DNA of 64,000 nt from Flavobacterium amnicola (GTDB lineage: Bacteria; Bacteroidota; Bacteroidia; Flavobacteriales; Flavobacteriaceae): assembly GCF_004122165.1 (NCBI RefSeq), contig NZ_SBKO01000001.1, forward strand, positions 248,001 to 312,000, read 5' to 3'. Position numbers and translations under genes: made by a program. Under the pieces are notes generated by a model. It saw only the letters and a program-made list of their open reading frames with translations, ran no database searches and was not told the origin of the DNA. Below, in pieces: positions 1-9,074 of the stretch (position 1 is its first letter; each line of letters begins with the position of its first letter).

Positions 1-1910
1 TTGGTTAACTTCTCAGCAATCTCTTTTTGAGTTTTTTCACGTTCTCCCGGCTGTACTAAAGCAATTCTAGCCATTCCACTATTAACAGCGGAAGAACCAA
101 ATCCTGGGGAAGTTACAATCAAACTCACTTTTTTCTCCGGAATCGAATCGTTGATTAATTCTGTCAAATCATTCATAAAACGATCCATATAATCGTACGA
201 AGCACCTTCTGGAGCCGTTACACGCGCACTCAGAAAACTTCTATCGTCATAAGGCGCTGTCTCTTTTTGAAGTATATTAAAGAAAATATAAATCAATCCG
301 AAACAAGCAATCAAGATTGGAAAACTCAACCATTTCTTATTCATAAAACTAGTTAAGGCTTCCGCATAACCAGAATTCATTTTTTCAAAAATAGGTTCCG
401 TCATGTTATAGAACTTCGATTTTTTCTGTTCGCCTCCTTTCATCAAATAAGCGTTCAACATTGGTGTCAATGTCAAGGATACAAAGGCAGAAATTAACAC
501 GGCCGCACCAATTACTACTCCAAATTCTCGGAATAGCCTTCCAACGAATCCTTCCAAGAAAATTACTGGCAAAAATACAGCTGCCAACGTAATTGAAATC
601 GAAATTACCGCAAAGAAAATTTCATTGGACCCTTTAATAGCTGCTTCGATGGGTGACATTCCCTCTTCTACTTTTTTGAATATATTTTCGGTGACCACGA
701 TACCATCATCTACCACTAATCCCGTTGCAAGTACAATCGCTAACAATGTCAATACATTTACTGAAAATCCACATAAATACATGATAAAGAACGTCGCAAT
801 CAACGAAACCGGAATATCAATCAACGGTCGAAAAGCAATTGCCCAATCTCTAAAAAACAAGTAAATAATCAATACTACCAAGATTACTGAAAGCAATAAG
901 GTTTCGGCCACTTCCAATACTGCTTTTTTAACGAAAATCGTATTGTCAATCGCAATATTCAGTTTGAAATCTTTTGGTAAATCTTTTTGCAACAAATCAA
1001 ATTGTTCGTAAAATTTCTCTGCAATGTCCAAATAATTGGTTCCAGGCTGTGGTATAATGGCCATACCAATCATTGGCTGACCCGAATCCGATAGTTTGGT
1101 CTCCAGATTTTCTGCTTCTAAAGCCGCTTTACCAATATCACTAAAACGTACAATTTTATCGCCTTCCGCTTTAACGATAATATTATTGAAACCTTCTTCG
1201 GTAGAGATATTACCAATAGTTTTTACGGTCAATTCGGTATTGGCACCTGTCAATTTTCCAGAAGGTAATTCGACATTTTGTTTGTTCAACGCCGAACGCA
1301 CATCGGCAACCGTACATCCGTAGGAAGCCAATTTACTTGGATCGATCCACAAACGCATGGCATATTTACGCATACCCCAAATTTGTACACTACTTACCCC
1401 CGGAATCGTTTGCAAACGTTGAGAAAGCACATTATCTGCATAATCGGTTAACTCCAAAACATTCTTATTATCACTCTGAACCGTCATTGTAATAATAGGT
1501 TCCGAATCGGCATCTGCTTTTGAAACCACTGGCGGCGCATCAATATCTTGAGGCAAGCTTCGCACGGCTTGTGACACTTTATCACGAACGTCATTGGCGG
1601 CTTCTTCCAGATTTTTATCTAAATTGAATTCGATGGTGATGTTACTTCTCCCCGAACTACTGGAAGAGGAAATATTTCGAATTCCGTCAATCGAATTAAC
1701 CGCTTTTTCTAAAGGTTCTGTGATTTGTGATTCGATGATATCGGCATTGGCACCCGAATAATTCGTTTGCACTGAAATTTGTGCCGGATCAATAGAAGGA
1801 AACTCTCGTACGCCCAAGAACGTATACCCAATGATTCCGAAAAGAATCAACATCAAGTTGAGTACAATCGTTAAAACAGGTCTTTTGATACTTAAAGTGG
1901 ATAAACTCAT
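1..1910 (-). CDS. Efflux RND transporter permease, HAE1/AcrB type (N-terminal part only)
   Basis: Inner-membrane proton-driven drug efflux pump subunit that would work with the adaptor encoded 7 bp upstream and a TolC-type outer-membrane channel. About 636 residues are present from the ATG at 1910; the C-terminal part lies beyond the left window edge, so the ORF is open. Visible features are the first membrane helix after MSLSTLSIKRP, a porter domain, a block of membrane helices around residues 340-500, and the motif GLVVDDGIVV near residue 402, whose adjacent aspartates match the proton-relay pair of AcrB. Family members are about 1,020-1,050 residues. The specific substrate cannot be read from sequence. 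No TolC gene accompanies this pair inside the window. Confidence 0.93.
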   Translation of the reverse strand, partial: MSLSTLSIKRPVLTIVLNLMLILFGIIGYTFLGVREFPSIDPAQISVQTNYSGANADIIESQITEPLEKAVNSIDGIRNISSSSSSGRSNITIEFNLDKNLEEAANDVRDKVSQAVRSLPQDIDAPPVVSKADADSEPIITMTVQSDNKNVLELTDYADNVLSQRLQTIPGVSSVQIWGMRKYAMRLWIDPSKLASYGCTVADVRSALNKQNVELPSGKLTGANTELTVKTIGNISTEEGFNNIIVKAEGDKIVRFSDIGKAALEAENLETKLSDSGQPMIGMAIIPQPGTNYLDIAEKFYEQFDLLQKDLPKDFKLNIAIDNTIFVKKAVLEVAETLLLSVILVVLIIYLFFRDWAIAFRPLIDIPVSLIATFFIMYLCGFSVNVLTLLAIVLATGLVVDDGIVVTENIFKKVEEGMSPIEAAIKGSNEIFFAVISISITLAAVFLPVIFLEGFVGRLFREFGVVIGAAVLISAFVSLTLTPMLNAYLMKGGEQKKSKFYNMTEPIFEKMNSGYAEALTSFMNKKWLSFPILIACFGLIYIFFNILQKETAPYDDRSFLSARVTAPEGASYDYMDRFMNDLTELINDSIPEKKVSLIVTSPGFGSSAVNSGMARIALVQPGEREKTQKEIAEKLT

Positions 1911-1917
1911 AGCTATC

Positions 1918-2982
1918 TTACTTTAGGTTAACTTTTACAGGAGTATCGTCTTTTAAGGTCATGACACCAGTAGTTAAAACAGTATCACCAGCTTTTAAAC
2001 CAGTCAGCACCAATACATCTTTATCTGTACGGGCACCCGTTTCCACCATAATTTCTTTGGCCTTCCCATTTACTGACACAAACACTTTTTTACCATTTTG
2101 CACCGGAATAAGCGCTTGAGTAGGTACCAACAAAGCGTCATTGATATTTTCGAGTGGCAACGATACATTGGCAAAAGTTCCTGGAATTAGTTTTCCGTTA
2201 GAATTTTGTGCCACTGCACGCATCTTTAACGTTCGGGTTGCTTCTTCAATTTCAGGTTCAATCGCATATACTTTGGCCGTATATTGTTCCTTTGATCCCG
2301 AAGTTGTAAAAGAAAGTACCGTATTCACTTTGACTTTTGTCGCATACTTTTCCGGAATCGAAAACGTAATTTTCACCTGATTGGTATTGACCAAATTAGC
2401 CACAACGGTTGTTGGTGTTATGTAAGTTCCTTTTGAAATAGAACGCAATCCAATTTTACCAGAAAAGGGTGCTCTTACCGAAGTTTTAGCAATTTGCGCT
2501 TGAATCAATTGGTTTTGTGCTTGCGCCGAACGAAAATCGGCACTGGCAATATCATATTCTTCCTGACTGATGGCTTCTTTTTGTAATAACAATTTTGCTC
2601 TTCTTTCATTTTCAGAAGCCAAAGTTTGTTTGGTTCTGGCTTGTGAGAGTTGCGCTCGAAGTTCTACATCGTTAATTTTAAACAACTGTTGCCCTTTGGA
2701 AACAAAGCTTCCTTCTTGAAAATTAATATTTTCTACTACTCCAGAAACTTCACTGCGAACCTCAATTTGCTCGTTGGCTTCGATAGAACCAGAAAGGGAT
2801 AAATTATCGGAAAAAACTTGAGGTTTAAGAACAATTCCTGATACTTTTGAAGGTTTTTTGTCTCCACCATTCTTACCTTTTCCATTTTCTTCTTCTTTGG
2901 AACTATTGGCTGAGATTCTATAAAAAATCATTCCACCTAAAACTAAGGCTAATAACAGGTATACAATATTTTTTAATTTCAT
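1918..2982 (-). CDS. Efflux RND transporter periplasmic adaptor subunit (AcrA/MFP family)
   Basis: Membrane-fusion protein that links the RND permease to an outer-membrane channel. The 354-residue protein starts with an N-terminal hydrophobic anchor (residues about 6-23), then a charged linker, a lipoyl-like half-motif (SGVVENINFQEGSFVSKGQ), a short alpha-hairpin, the second lipoyl half (SVRAPFSGKIGLRS) and beta-barrel and membrane-proximal domains. It is first in a two-gene operon with the permease downstream. A promoter-like sequence lies about 40 bp upstream. The length is normal for the family. No N-terminal lipobox is evident, so it is probably held by the uncleaved helix. Confidence 0.93.
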   Translation of the reverse strand: MKLKNIVYLLLALVLGGMIFYRISANSSKEEENGKGKNGGDKKPSKVSGIVLKPQVFSDNLSLSGSIEANEQIEVRSEVSGVVENINFQEGSFVSKGQQLFKINDVELRAQLSQARTKQTLASENERRAKLLLQKEAISQEEYDIASADFRSAQAQNQLIQAQIAKTSVRAPFSGKIGLRSISKGTYITPTTVVANLVNTNQVKITFSIPEKYATKVKVNTVLSFTTSGSKEQYTAKVYAIEPEIEEATRTLKMRAVAQNSNGKLIPGTFANVSLPLENINDALLVPTQALIPVQNGKKVFVSVNGKAKEIMVETGARTDKDVLVLTGLKAGDTVLTTGVMTLKDDTPVKVNLK

Positions 2983-3019
2983 AGTAACGTAAAGTTAGGT
3001 AATCTGTAAGATTATATAA

Positions 3020-3051
3020 CAAAACTACTTGTTATTCTTTACTTCTCTAAA
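3020..3051 (-). promoter_or_regulatory. Putative promoter of the RND efflux operon
   Basis: On the minus strand TAGTTTTG (3020-3027) matches the Bacteroidota -7 consensus TAnnTTTG. A TTTAG-like -33 element lies about 20 bp upstream (3047-3051). The distance to the adaptor start at 2982 is reasonable for a short leader. Confidence 0.45.
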
Positions 3052-3086
3052 GGTTTGATTTTTATTTAACATTAATTTAGATTTTG

Positions 3087-3953
3087 TCAAGAACTGACAA
3101 AATGATTTTCATTATAATTAATCATTTGCCTCACTTTTAGATAAATTTCAGGGAATTGACTTTTAAATTCTGAGGGAGATTCAAAAAAATATTCCAACAA
3201 CACTGCCACAAATTCATATTGATTTTCAAAAGCATACGTTCGAAAAAATCCCGAAGAAATTAAATTTTCTCTTAACTCTTGATTGTCTAGTATCCCAAAT
3301 AAACTTTGTAACGATTCTTTAAACAACACAGACTTAAAGGAATTGGTAATTTTAGTTTCAATATGTAAAACATGCGTAAATTCATGTAATCCTAGATTGA
3401 GATTGTCGTTGGTAATTCGAATCCCTTCTGTAAAATCTTCCCAAGAAAAAATAACTTGTTTGAGTAAGGGATTAAATTCTCCTTTGTGGTATTGCTGATT
3501 TTTATCTGAAAAATAAGCATTCGGATAAATAACGATTGTCGTAAATACTTTGCTCAAATACAGGCGTTGACCGAAGGTTAATTTAACATAAACGGCAGCA
3601 ATCAGTAGTTTCATTTCTTCGGTTAATTCAATATTTCGAGACTCAAAATGATACTGCGATATAAATTTATTCACTCTATGCTCAAAATACCGCTTGTATT
3701 TTGGTTTTAAGCGATTATAAAATGAAAAATTATGTTCCAACAAAGACTGTTGACTCTCTGTAAGTTTATTTGAAACAAGATGGGTAAAAACTAAAAATGG
3801 CTTTTTATAGGTTCTGATGTAAACAACTTCTAAAACTTGAATAAAAAAAAGGAGAAAACAAAATCCAAAAAAAACTGTTAAGACAGAAGCCATTATAACG
3901 TCTTTTCTATGCAAGTCTTCAGTAGGTAGGTCGAGAGCGAAAAATAAAAACAT
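3087..3953 (-). CDS. Zinc-dependent peptidase, MtfA (M90) family, membrane-anchored
   Basis: Predicted zinc metallopeptidase of the MtfA family. The 288-residue protein has one strong N-terminal membrane helix (about residues 22-42), then a soluble domain with the HExxH motif HEFTH at residues 190-194 and a downstream ExxxxLLEYFFESP segment that can supply the third ligand. In enterobacteria MtfA binds the Mlc repressor and cleaves small peptides; there is no sign of that pathway here, so the role is open. The start may be the ATG at 3953 or the one 20 codons in, at 3893, just before the helix. It stands alone between the efflux operon and rplY. Confidence 0.8.
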   Translation of the reverse strand: MFLFFALDLPTEDLHRKDVIMASVLTVFFGFCFLLFFIQVLEVVYIRTYKKPFLVFTHLVSNKLTESQQSLLEHNFSFYNRLKPKYKRYFEHRVNKFISQYHFESRNIELTEEMKLLIAAVYVKLTFGQRLYLSKVFTTIVIYPNAYFSDKNQQYHKGEFNPLLKQVIFSWEDFTEGIRITNDNLNLGLHEFTHVLHIETKITNSFKSVLFKESLQSLFGILDNQELRENLISSGFFRTYAFENQYEFVAVLLEYFFESPSEFKSQFPEIYLKVRQMINYNENHFVSS

Positions 3954-4003
3954 TACTCTAATTTAAAATTGTTGAAACAAAATTACACTAATGCAATGTA
4001 ACT

Positions 4004-4035
4004 AAAAAAGGCAACTCAAATGAGTTGCCTTTTGG
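4004..4035 (-). terminator. Rho-independent terminator after rplY
   Basis: Perfect 13-bp stem AAAAGGCAACTCA / TGAGTTGCCTTTT (4006-4018 and 4021-4033) with an A-run on its left that becomes a U-run on the minus strand. It ends the prs-rplY transcript. Confidence 0.8.
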
Positions 4036-4055
4036 GATATAAAAATAATCTTTAA

Positions 4056-4661
4056 TTATTTTTTCTTTTTTGCTCCACCTTTTTCTGCTTTGGCAGCTTC
4101 TTGAGCAGCTTTCATTGCAGCACGTGAAATTCTTACTTGACACACTACAGTGTTGTCTGGGTGTAAAAACTTGTACTTATCAGAAGCTAATTTAGTAATG
4201 TATAATTTATTACCCATTTCTAAAGCAGAGATGTCTGCATCAATAAAATCTGGCAAGTTAGCTGGTAATGCTTTTACTTTTAATTTACGTTGGTTTAAAC
4301 GTAATACCCCTCCTAATAATACACCTGGAGAAGTTCCAACCACTCTAACTGGAATTTCCATAGTTACTTCTTTGTTATCAAATAACTGGTAGAAGTCAAT
4401 GTGTAAAATTTTGTCAGATACTGGGTGTACTTGAATGTCTTGTAAAACAGCATTGTAAGATTTACCTTCTAACTCAATCACAACTGTGTGTGCGTTTGGA
4501 GTGTAAACCAAGTTTTTGAATGCTTTTTCTTCTGCTGAGAAATGCACAGGTTGATCTCCTCCGTATAATACGCAAGGAACCGCTCCAGCATTACGTAAGG
4601 CTTTAGTCGAAACTTTACCCACGCTTTCTCTTTCTGATCCTTTAATTGTAATCGATTTCAT
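4056..4661 (-). CDS. rplY: 50S ribosomal protein L25 / general stress protein Ctc
   Basis: Binds 5S rRNA in the large ribosomal subunit. The 201-residue protein is the long CTC form: an N-terminal L25 domain (about residues 1-90, opening [16 protein letters not shown]) and a C-terminal TL5-type beta domain (about 95-180). It ends in a charged Ala/Lys tail closing with GGAKKKK. It lies 29 bp downstream of prs on the same strand, the usual prs-rplY pairing in bacteria, and a strong terminator follows. The start is the only ATG that fits the conserved N-terminus. Confidence 0.95.
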   Translation of the reverse strand: MKSITIKGSERESVGKVSTKALRNAGAVPCVLYGGDQPVHFSAEEKAFKNLVYTPNAHTVVIELEGKSYNAVLQDIQVHPVSDKILHIDFYQLFDNKEVTMEIPVRVVGTSPGVLLGGVLRLNQRKLKVKALPANLPDFIDADISALEMGNKLYITKLASDKYKFLHPDNTVVCQVRISRAAMKAAQEAAKAEKGGAKKKK

Positions 4662-4690
4662 TTTAAAAAAATATAGTTAATAATATAAAC

Positions 4691-5632
4691 TTACATTAAA
4701 AATTTTCCACTGATGGAATTGTTGTGGTGCACCATGTTCATTACTTCTGCGAAAAGAGGTGCACAACTCACCACTCTTATTTTATTTGATTCTTTCTTTA
4801 ATGGAATAGAATCAGTCACTATTAATTCGCTCAATTGCGAGTTTTCAATTTTTTCGTAGGCTTCTCCTGATAAAATGGCATGAGTACAAATTGCTCTCAC
4901 ACTTAATGCTCCTTTTTCTATCATTAAATCGGCTGCTTTGGCTAATGTTCCTCCAGTATCAATCATATCATCCACTAGAATTACATTTCTTCCTTTTACT
5001 TCACCAATCAATTCCATGGTATCAATTACGTTGGCTACTTTACGTTGCTTGTAACAAATTACCACATCCGATTCTAAGAATTTAGAATACGCATAGGCTC
5101 TTTTCGAACCACCCATATCTGGCGATGCAATCGTTAAGTTATCTAAACCTAAACTTTTTACATATGGCAAGAAAATGGTGGAAGCAAACAGGTGGTCTAC
5201 TGGTTTTTCGAAAAACCCTTGTATTTGATCTGCGTGCAAATCCATGGTCATGATGCGGGTAGCACCAGCACTTTCCAATAATTTAGCAACTAGCTTGGCT
5301 CCAATTGGCACTCTTGGCTTGTCTTTTCTGTCTTGACGCGCCCAACCAAAATAAGGAATTACAGCAGTAATATGTCTTGCTGAAGCTCTTTTAGCAGCAT
5401 CTATCATTAATAATAATTCCATCAAGTTATCAGCACTTGGGAATGTAGAACAAACAATAAATACTCTCAATCCACGGATTGATTCTTCATAAGACGGCTG
5501 AAATTCGCCATCACTATATTGCGAGAACGTTACTTTTCCTAGCGGCACACCGTATTTCTCGGCTATTTTTTCAGCTAGGTAAACACTTTGCGAACAAGCA
5601 AAAACTTTTGCTTCGGGCTCTAGGTGCGGCAT
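4691..5632 (-). CDS. prs: Ribose-phosphate pyrophosphokinase (PRPP synthetase)
   Basis: Transfers pyrophosphate from ATP to ribose 5-phosphate to make PRPP for nucleotide, histidine and NAD synthesis in the cytoplasm. The 313-residue length is typical. Visible motifs are the flexible-loop segment GWARQDRKDKPRVPIG (about 96-111), the metal-binding DLHADQIQGFF (131-141) and the PRPP-binding loop DDMIDTGGT (221-229). It is first gene of the prs-rplY operon. A TAAATTTG -7 element at 5752-5759 suggests a leader of about 110 nt. The reading frame stays open upstream of the ATG at 5632, but the conserved family sequence begins at HLEPEAKVFAC, supporting this start. Confidence 0.97.
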   Translation of the reverse strand: MPHLEPEAKVFACSQSVYLAEKIAEKYGVPLGKVTFSQYSDGEFQPSYEESIRGLRVFIVCSTFPSADNLMELLLMIDAAKRASARHITAVIPYFGWARQDRKDKPRVPIGAKLVAKLLESAGATRIMTMDLHADQIQGFFEKPVDHLFASTIFLPYVKSLGLDNLTIASPDMGGSKRAYAYSKFLESDVVICYKQRKVANVIDTMELIGEVKGRNVILVDDMIDTGGTLAKAADLMIEKGALSVRAICTHAILSGEAYEKIENSQLSELIVTDSIPLKKESNKIRVVSCAPLFAEVMNMVHHNNSISGKFLM

Positions 5633-5751
5633 TAATTCGTTGTTTTTATTTCGATATATCCCTGACGAAATCGCTTTATTTTTATCTAAAGACCACTCTT
5701 CATAAATACCTCGAATGTAGTTAGTTAGTAGTTGTGCGTCTAAACGCGGTG

Positions 5752-5759
5752 CAAATTTA
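5752..5759 (-). promoter_or_regulatory. -7 promoter element of prs-rplY
   Basis: Minus strand reads TAAATTTGCACCGC, an exact TAnnTTTG followed by the GCAC extension also seen at the tRNA promoters of this window. A TTTC lies 17 bp upstream in the -33 position. Confidence 0.5.
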
Positions 5760-5823
5760 GGAATAAAATCGAAGTAGAAAAGATATTTTTCAAGTATTTT
5801 TTATGATTTTTAGAAAAAATAAT

Positions 5824-5831
5824 TACATTTG
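5824..5831 (+). promoter_or_regulatory. -7 promoter element of tRNA-Leu
   Basis: TACATTTG matches TAnnTTTG and is followed by CACTC, 11 bp before the mature tRNA 5' end. No good -33 TTTG is visible (TTAT at the expected place). Confidence 0.55.
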
Positions 5832-5842
5832 CACTCTCCTAA

Positions 5843-5922
5843 GCCCGGATGGCGGAATTGGTAGACGCGCACGACTCAAACTCGTGTACTTAGGTGTGTG
5901 GGTTCGATTCCCACTCCGGGTA
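5843..5922 (+). tRNA. tRNA-Leu (anticodon CAA)
   Basis: The cloverleaf can be folded by eye: acceptor GCCCGGA with TCCGGGT plus discriminator A, D-arm with GGTAGACGC, anticodon stem CACGA/TCGTG around loop CTCAAAC (anticodon CAA), an extra arm longer than in class I tRNAs, and T-arm GTGGG-TTCGATT-CCCAC. CCA is not encoded. It reads UUG codons. Confidence 0.95.
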
Positions 5923-5945
5923 CAAATCAAAAGTATCAAACAAAC

Positions 5946-5985
5946 AAAAACCCCTTAAATTTTATAATTTAAGGGGTTTTTTACA
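5946..5985 (+). terminator. Rho-independent terminator after tRNA-Leu
   Basis: Stem AACCCCTTAAAT / ATTTAAGGGGTT flanked by an A-run and by a T-run ending about 5982. It would work in both directions and sits between tRNA-Leu and the convergent tRNA-Phe. Confidence 0.8.
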
Positions 5986-6030
5986 TTTTAGTCGACTTCT
6001 CTTTTGTACTTTATCATTATGAACTTGTAA

Positions 6031-6064
6031 GAAATAAAAAAAGCCCACTTTTTAAGTGGGCTTT
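6031..6064 (-). terminator. Rho-independent terminator after tRNA-Phe
   Basis: Hairpin AAGCCCACTT / AAGTGGGCTT (6041-6064) with an A-run at 6035-6042 that becomes the U-run on the minus strand, only 7 bases past the tRNA 3' end. Confidence 0.75.
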
Positions 6065-6070
6065 TGAAGG

Positions 6071-6143
<73 letters not shown>

Positions 6144-6181
6144 TTACGATCATTAAGCAGTTCTACTTGCTGATTGCGGGT

Positions 6182-6213
6182 GCAAATATAGAACCATTTT
6201 TCATTTATCCAAA
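6182..6213 (-). promoter_or_regulatory. Promoter of tRNA-Phe
   Basis: Minus strand carries TATATTTG (6182-6189) as -7 and TTTG (6210-6213) as -33 with a 20-bp spacer, close to the Bacteroidota consensus. GCACCC follows the -7, as at other stable-RNA promoters here. Confidence 0.65.
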
Positions 6214-6238
6214 ACAATTTTTTAAAAAAATCTATTCG

Positions 6239-6246
6239 TAGCTTTG
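6239..6246 (+). promoter_or_regulatory. -7 promoter element of coaX
   Basis: TAGCTTTG matches TAnnTTTG, 18 bp before the ATG at 6265. It overlaps the in-frame TTG at 6244, which argues against that codon as the start. Confidence 0.42.
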
Positions 6247-6264
6247 TACCTCAATGCAATCATT

Positions 6265-6999
6265 ATGATTTTAACCATCGACATCGGAAATACTCAAATT
6301 AAAAGTGCTGTTTTTGAGAACAATACGATAATTCACATCACAAGTTTTAAACATGAACTTTTTTTTAATGAAATTGAAAATATTTTAAATCAATTCAAAA
6401 AAGTAGCTGTTTTGGTAGTCGCTTCTGTTGGAAAAATAGACAAATCGGCTTTTGAAACATTCTCTGATAAAGTAAAAATTCATTTTATTGACCGACAAAA
6501 TCCGTTTCCTTTTACAAACAACTACCAATCGCCAGCAACATTAGGTATTGACAGAATGGTGCTTGCGGCAGGGGCAGCACTACAATATCCAAACCAAAAC
6601 AAACTTATAATCGATGCAGGAACATGTGTTACCTATGATTATGTAGACGAGAACAATATTTATCACGGAGGAGCTATTTCCCCCGGAATTCGACTACGTT
6701 ATGAAGCCATGCATAATTATACCGCAAAACTTCCGTTATTAAAAAAGGATGAACTTGTAAATTTGATAGGGAGTTCTACAGAACAATCTATGCACTCTGG
6801 AGTGGTAAACGGTTTAGCCTTCGAAATAGAAGGTTATATAAATGCGTTAACGTTTCAAAAAGAAAACTTTATCATAATTTTAACGGGAGGAGATGCTATT
6901 TTTTTGGCTAAACGATTAAAAAATACCATATTTGCCAATTCAAATTTTTTACTGGAAAGTTTGAATCATTTATATCAATATCAAATCAACAATGATTAA
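6265..6999 (+). CDS. coaX: Type III pantothenate kinase
   Basis: ATP-dependent phosphorylation of pantothenate, first step of coenzyme A synthesis, by the CoaX (ASKHA-fold) enzyme. The 244-residue protein has the N-terminal phosphate loop DIGNTQIK, the LGIDRM motif, the second phosphate site IIDAGTCVTYD, GGAISPGIRLR and the C-terminal TGGDA. An in-frame TTG seven codons upstream falls within the likely promoter, so the ATG at 6265 is chosen. It overlaps the next gene by 8 bp, suggesting coupled translation with an envelope operon. Confidence 0.95.
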   Translation: MILTIDIGNTQIKSAVFENNTIIHITSFKHELFFNEIENILNQFKKVAVLVVASVGKIDKSAFETFSDKVKIHFIDRQNPFPFTNNYQSPATLGIDRMVLAAGAALQYPNQNKLIIDAGTCVTYDYVDENNIYHGGAISPGIRLRYEAMHNYTAKLPLLKKDELVNLIGSSTEQSMHSGVVNGLAFEIEGYINALTFQKENFIIILTGGDAIFLAKRLKNTIFANSNFLLESLNHLYQYQINND

Positions 7000-8227
7000 A
7001 AAAATAATTTTAGTAGGTCTATTCCTCTTCTCACTTCAATCTATTGCACAAGCGACATCATCACCCTATTCATTCTATGGAATTGGGGAAGTAAAATTCA
7101 AAGGAACTATAGAAAATCGCTCTATGGGTGGTTTAGGAATTCTATCGGATAGTATTCATATTAATTTACAAAATCCTGCCGCTTTGTCTTCTTTAAAACT
7201 GACTACCTTTACGGCAGCTGGTACTTTTTCTCCAACGGTGATGAAATCGAGTACAGTAGAAGAAAGAGCACAACGCACCTCATTGGATTATCTTGCGATG
7301 GCATTCCCAGCAGGCAAACTTGTGTTTAACTTGGGCTTAATGCCCTATAGTGCTGTTGGATATAAAATATTAAACGTTGACTACGTAAACAACGAAAGAG
7401 AAATTAGCATTGGCAAAGGCGGATTGAATAATGTTTTTGTGGGAGCAGGATATCATATAAATCCGAAACTATCTGTAGGAGCTCAAATGACTTACAATTT
7501 TGGAGAAATATCACACTCGTTTACCTTTTTAAAAGGAACAAACCAATTTAATACAAGAGAACTAAACACCTCTCAGTTAAACGGACTAAGTTTTAACACT
7601 GGACTTACCTTTTCCACAAAAATAGCTAACAAATTAGAGTTTACAAGTAGTGCGACCTTTTCTCCCGAAATGCGCTTAAATTCAACCAATTCGAGAAATA
7701 TTGCCAAAACAACCTTCAATTCTCAAGGAGTCGAAGTGGTTTTTGGCTCTAGTGATATTGAAATTGCCGATACTAAAATCAAAACTCCTTCAAAAGTAAC
7801 TTTTGGTGCTGGTGTAGGGAAAAGTAAAAATTGGTTTTTAGGAATTGAATCTGCGTTCTTAAGCAAACCCAATTATGATATCGTGTATCCGAAAGCAACG
7901 TTTGAAAGTGCTAACAAAATATCTTTAGGAGGTTACTTCATACCAAAATACAACTCTTTCAATAAGTACCTAGAGAAAGTGACTTATAGAGGTGGATTTA
8001 GACATGAAAACACAGGTCTAATTGTAAATTCTCAATCTATTAAGGATACTGCCTTTACCTTAGGATTAGGGTTACCATTAAACGGAACTTTTTCAAATAT
8101 AAATATCGGTTGTGAGTTTGGGAAAAGAGGGACCAAAAATGCCGGTTTAATTCAAGAGAACTACACCAACATTTCGATAGGATTATCATTTAACGACAGA
8201 TGGTTCCAAAAAAGAAAATTTGACTAA
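6992..8227 (+). CDS. Exported outer-membrane beta-barrel protein (OmpP1/FadL-like), function unknown
   Basis: A 411-residue protein with a clear signal peptide (MIKKIILVGLFLFSLQSIAQ) followed by SSPYSFYGIGE and RSMGGLG, the N-terminal pattern of many FadL/OmpP1-like barrels in Bacteroidota. The rest alternates short polar and aromatic beta-strands and ends near WFQKRKF. It overlaps coaX by 8 bp and the stop shares a base with the next start (TAATG), so coaX, this gene, lptC and the small membrane gene form one transcription unit. FadL-type barrels move hydrophobic molecules across the outer membrane, but the substrate here is unknown. The neighbouring lptC fits a role in envelope biogenesis. 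Confidence 0.7.
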   Translation: MIKKIILVGLFLFSLQSIAQATSSPYSFYGIGEVKFKGTIENRSMGGLGILSDSIHINLQNPAALSSLKLTTFTAAGTFSPTVMKSSTVEERAQRTSLDYLAMAFPAGKLVFNLGLMPYSAVGYKILNVDYVNNEREISIGKGGLNNVFVGAGYHINPKLSVGAQMTYNFGEISHSFTFLKGTNQFNTRELNTSQLNGLSFNTGLTFSTKIANKLEFTSSATFSPEMRLNSTNSRNIAKTTFNSQGVEVVFGSSDIEIADTKIKTPSKVTFGAGVGKSKNWFLGIESAFLSKPNYDIVYPKATFESANKISLGGYFIPKYNSFNKYLEKVTYRGGFRHENTGLIVNSQSIKDTAFTLGLGLPLNGTFSNINIGCEFGKRGTKNAGLIQENYTNISIGLSFNDRWFQKRKFD

Positions 8228-8781
8228 TGCTTACATTTGAATTTCAAATAGTTATAAAAAAAGTGATGTTGTTAATTACAACAACACTTTTTTTTATTTC
8301 CTGCGAAAGCAATTTCAAAGAAGTTCAAAAAATAAACATTACCGAAATTAATCCGGTTGGAGAAGCCCAGGATTTTAATTTAAAGTATACTGACTCTGGC
8401 AAAATAAAAGCTGTTTTGGTTTCTCCAAAAATGTTAGATTTTTCTACTGCCGAATTCCCGTTTAATGAATTTCCAAAAGGAATAAATTTGACCATTTACG
8501 ACGATAATGCCAACAAAAGTTTTGTCACTTCAAATTACGCTGTTTCCTATGGAAGCACCAACATTATTGAACTTACAGGACAAGTGATTATCACCACTCA
8601 CGATGGCAAAAAACTAGAAACAGAACAATTGTATTATGATCAAAAAAACGAATGGTTTTTTACCCAAAAGCCGTATCGATTTACAGACAGAGGAAGCATC
8701 ATAAATGGCATTGGAATTGACTTTAGTAAAGATTTTAAATATTTAGACACCCAACAAATTAAAGGAACTTATAATTTATAA
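8227..8781 (+). CDS. lptC: LPS export ABC transporter periplasmic protein LptC (lipoprotein)
   Basis: The 184-residue protein matches the LptC/YrbK pattern: N-terminal hydrophobic segment ending in a lipobox (FFISC), then a beta-jellyroll-type repeat region with sequences such as ISPKML-like VSPKMLDF, and motifs GQVIITTHDGKKLETEQLYYD and FTDRGSIINGIGID, typical of the LPS transport bridge. LptC passes LPS from the LptBFG transporter to the LptA bridge. The annotated ATG overlaps the previous stop; an internal ATG at 8266 gives a more compact lipoprotein signal with Cys at residue 13 and is a plausible alternative start. The lipobox differs from the single-helix anchor of enterobacterial LptC but is common in this phylum. 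Confidence 0.82.
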   Translation: MLTFEFQIVIKKVMLLITTTLFFISCESNFKEVQKINITEINPVGEAQDFNLKYTDSGKIKAVLVSPKMLDFSTAEFPFNEFPKGINLTIYDDNANKSFVTSNYAVSYGSTNIIELTGQVIITTHDGKKLETEQLYYDQKNEWFFTQKPYRFTDRGSIINGIGIDFSKDFKYLDTQQIKGTYNL

Positions 8782-8783
8782 CC

Positions 8784-8978
8784 ATGAATTTATTAAAATA
8801 CACACAATACGCTTACTTAGTTGCCGGAATCTTATTTTTAATAGATGGCACAATGAAATTAAACTCAGGAGACAGCAATGCGTATATCATTTTAGGATTA
8901 GGAGTCGTGGCCATCGGAATGTTCTTCTTCCGTAGAAAATTTACTAAAAAATTTGACCAAAAAAACAACAATCAATAA
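8784..8978 (+). CDS. Small membrane protein, function unknown
   Basis: A 64-residue protein with two predicted membrane helices (about residues 8-24 and 34-50) separated by a short polar turn (KLNSGDSNA) and a highly basic C-terminal tail (RRKFTKKFDQKNNNQ) that should sit in the cytoplasm. It starts 2 bp after lptC and so belongs to that operon. I recognise no family. The compact size and operon position suggest an accessory membrane protein, but no function can be assigned. Confidence 0.65.
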   Translation: MNLLKYTQYAYLVAGILFLIDGTMKLNSGDSNAYIILGLGVVAIGMFFFRRKFTKKFDQKNNNQ

Positions 8979-9074
8979 AAAATTAAACTTTCTATTAAAA
9001 TAAAAGCCAACATCTTTTATTATTTCATAGATAATTGTATTTTCGCCCACTGAATAAAAATTAAAATAAATATA

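Noticed and set aside
4004..6064. Hairpins around rplY and the tRNAs as mobile-element ends or attachment sites
   Set aside because: They have the stem-plus-T-run form of terminators and lie immediately after gene ends; no integrase or direct repeats of tRNA ends are present.
6244..6264. TTG upstream of coaX as an alternative start
   Set aside because: The TTG lies inside the probable -7 element; the conserved kinase N-terminus starts at the ATG at 6265. The same reasoning applies to the TTG codons before pyrH and the queuosine-precursor transporter.
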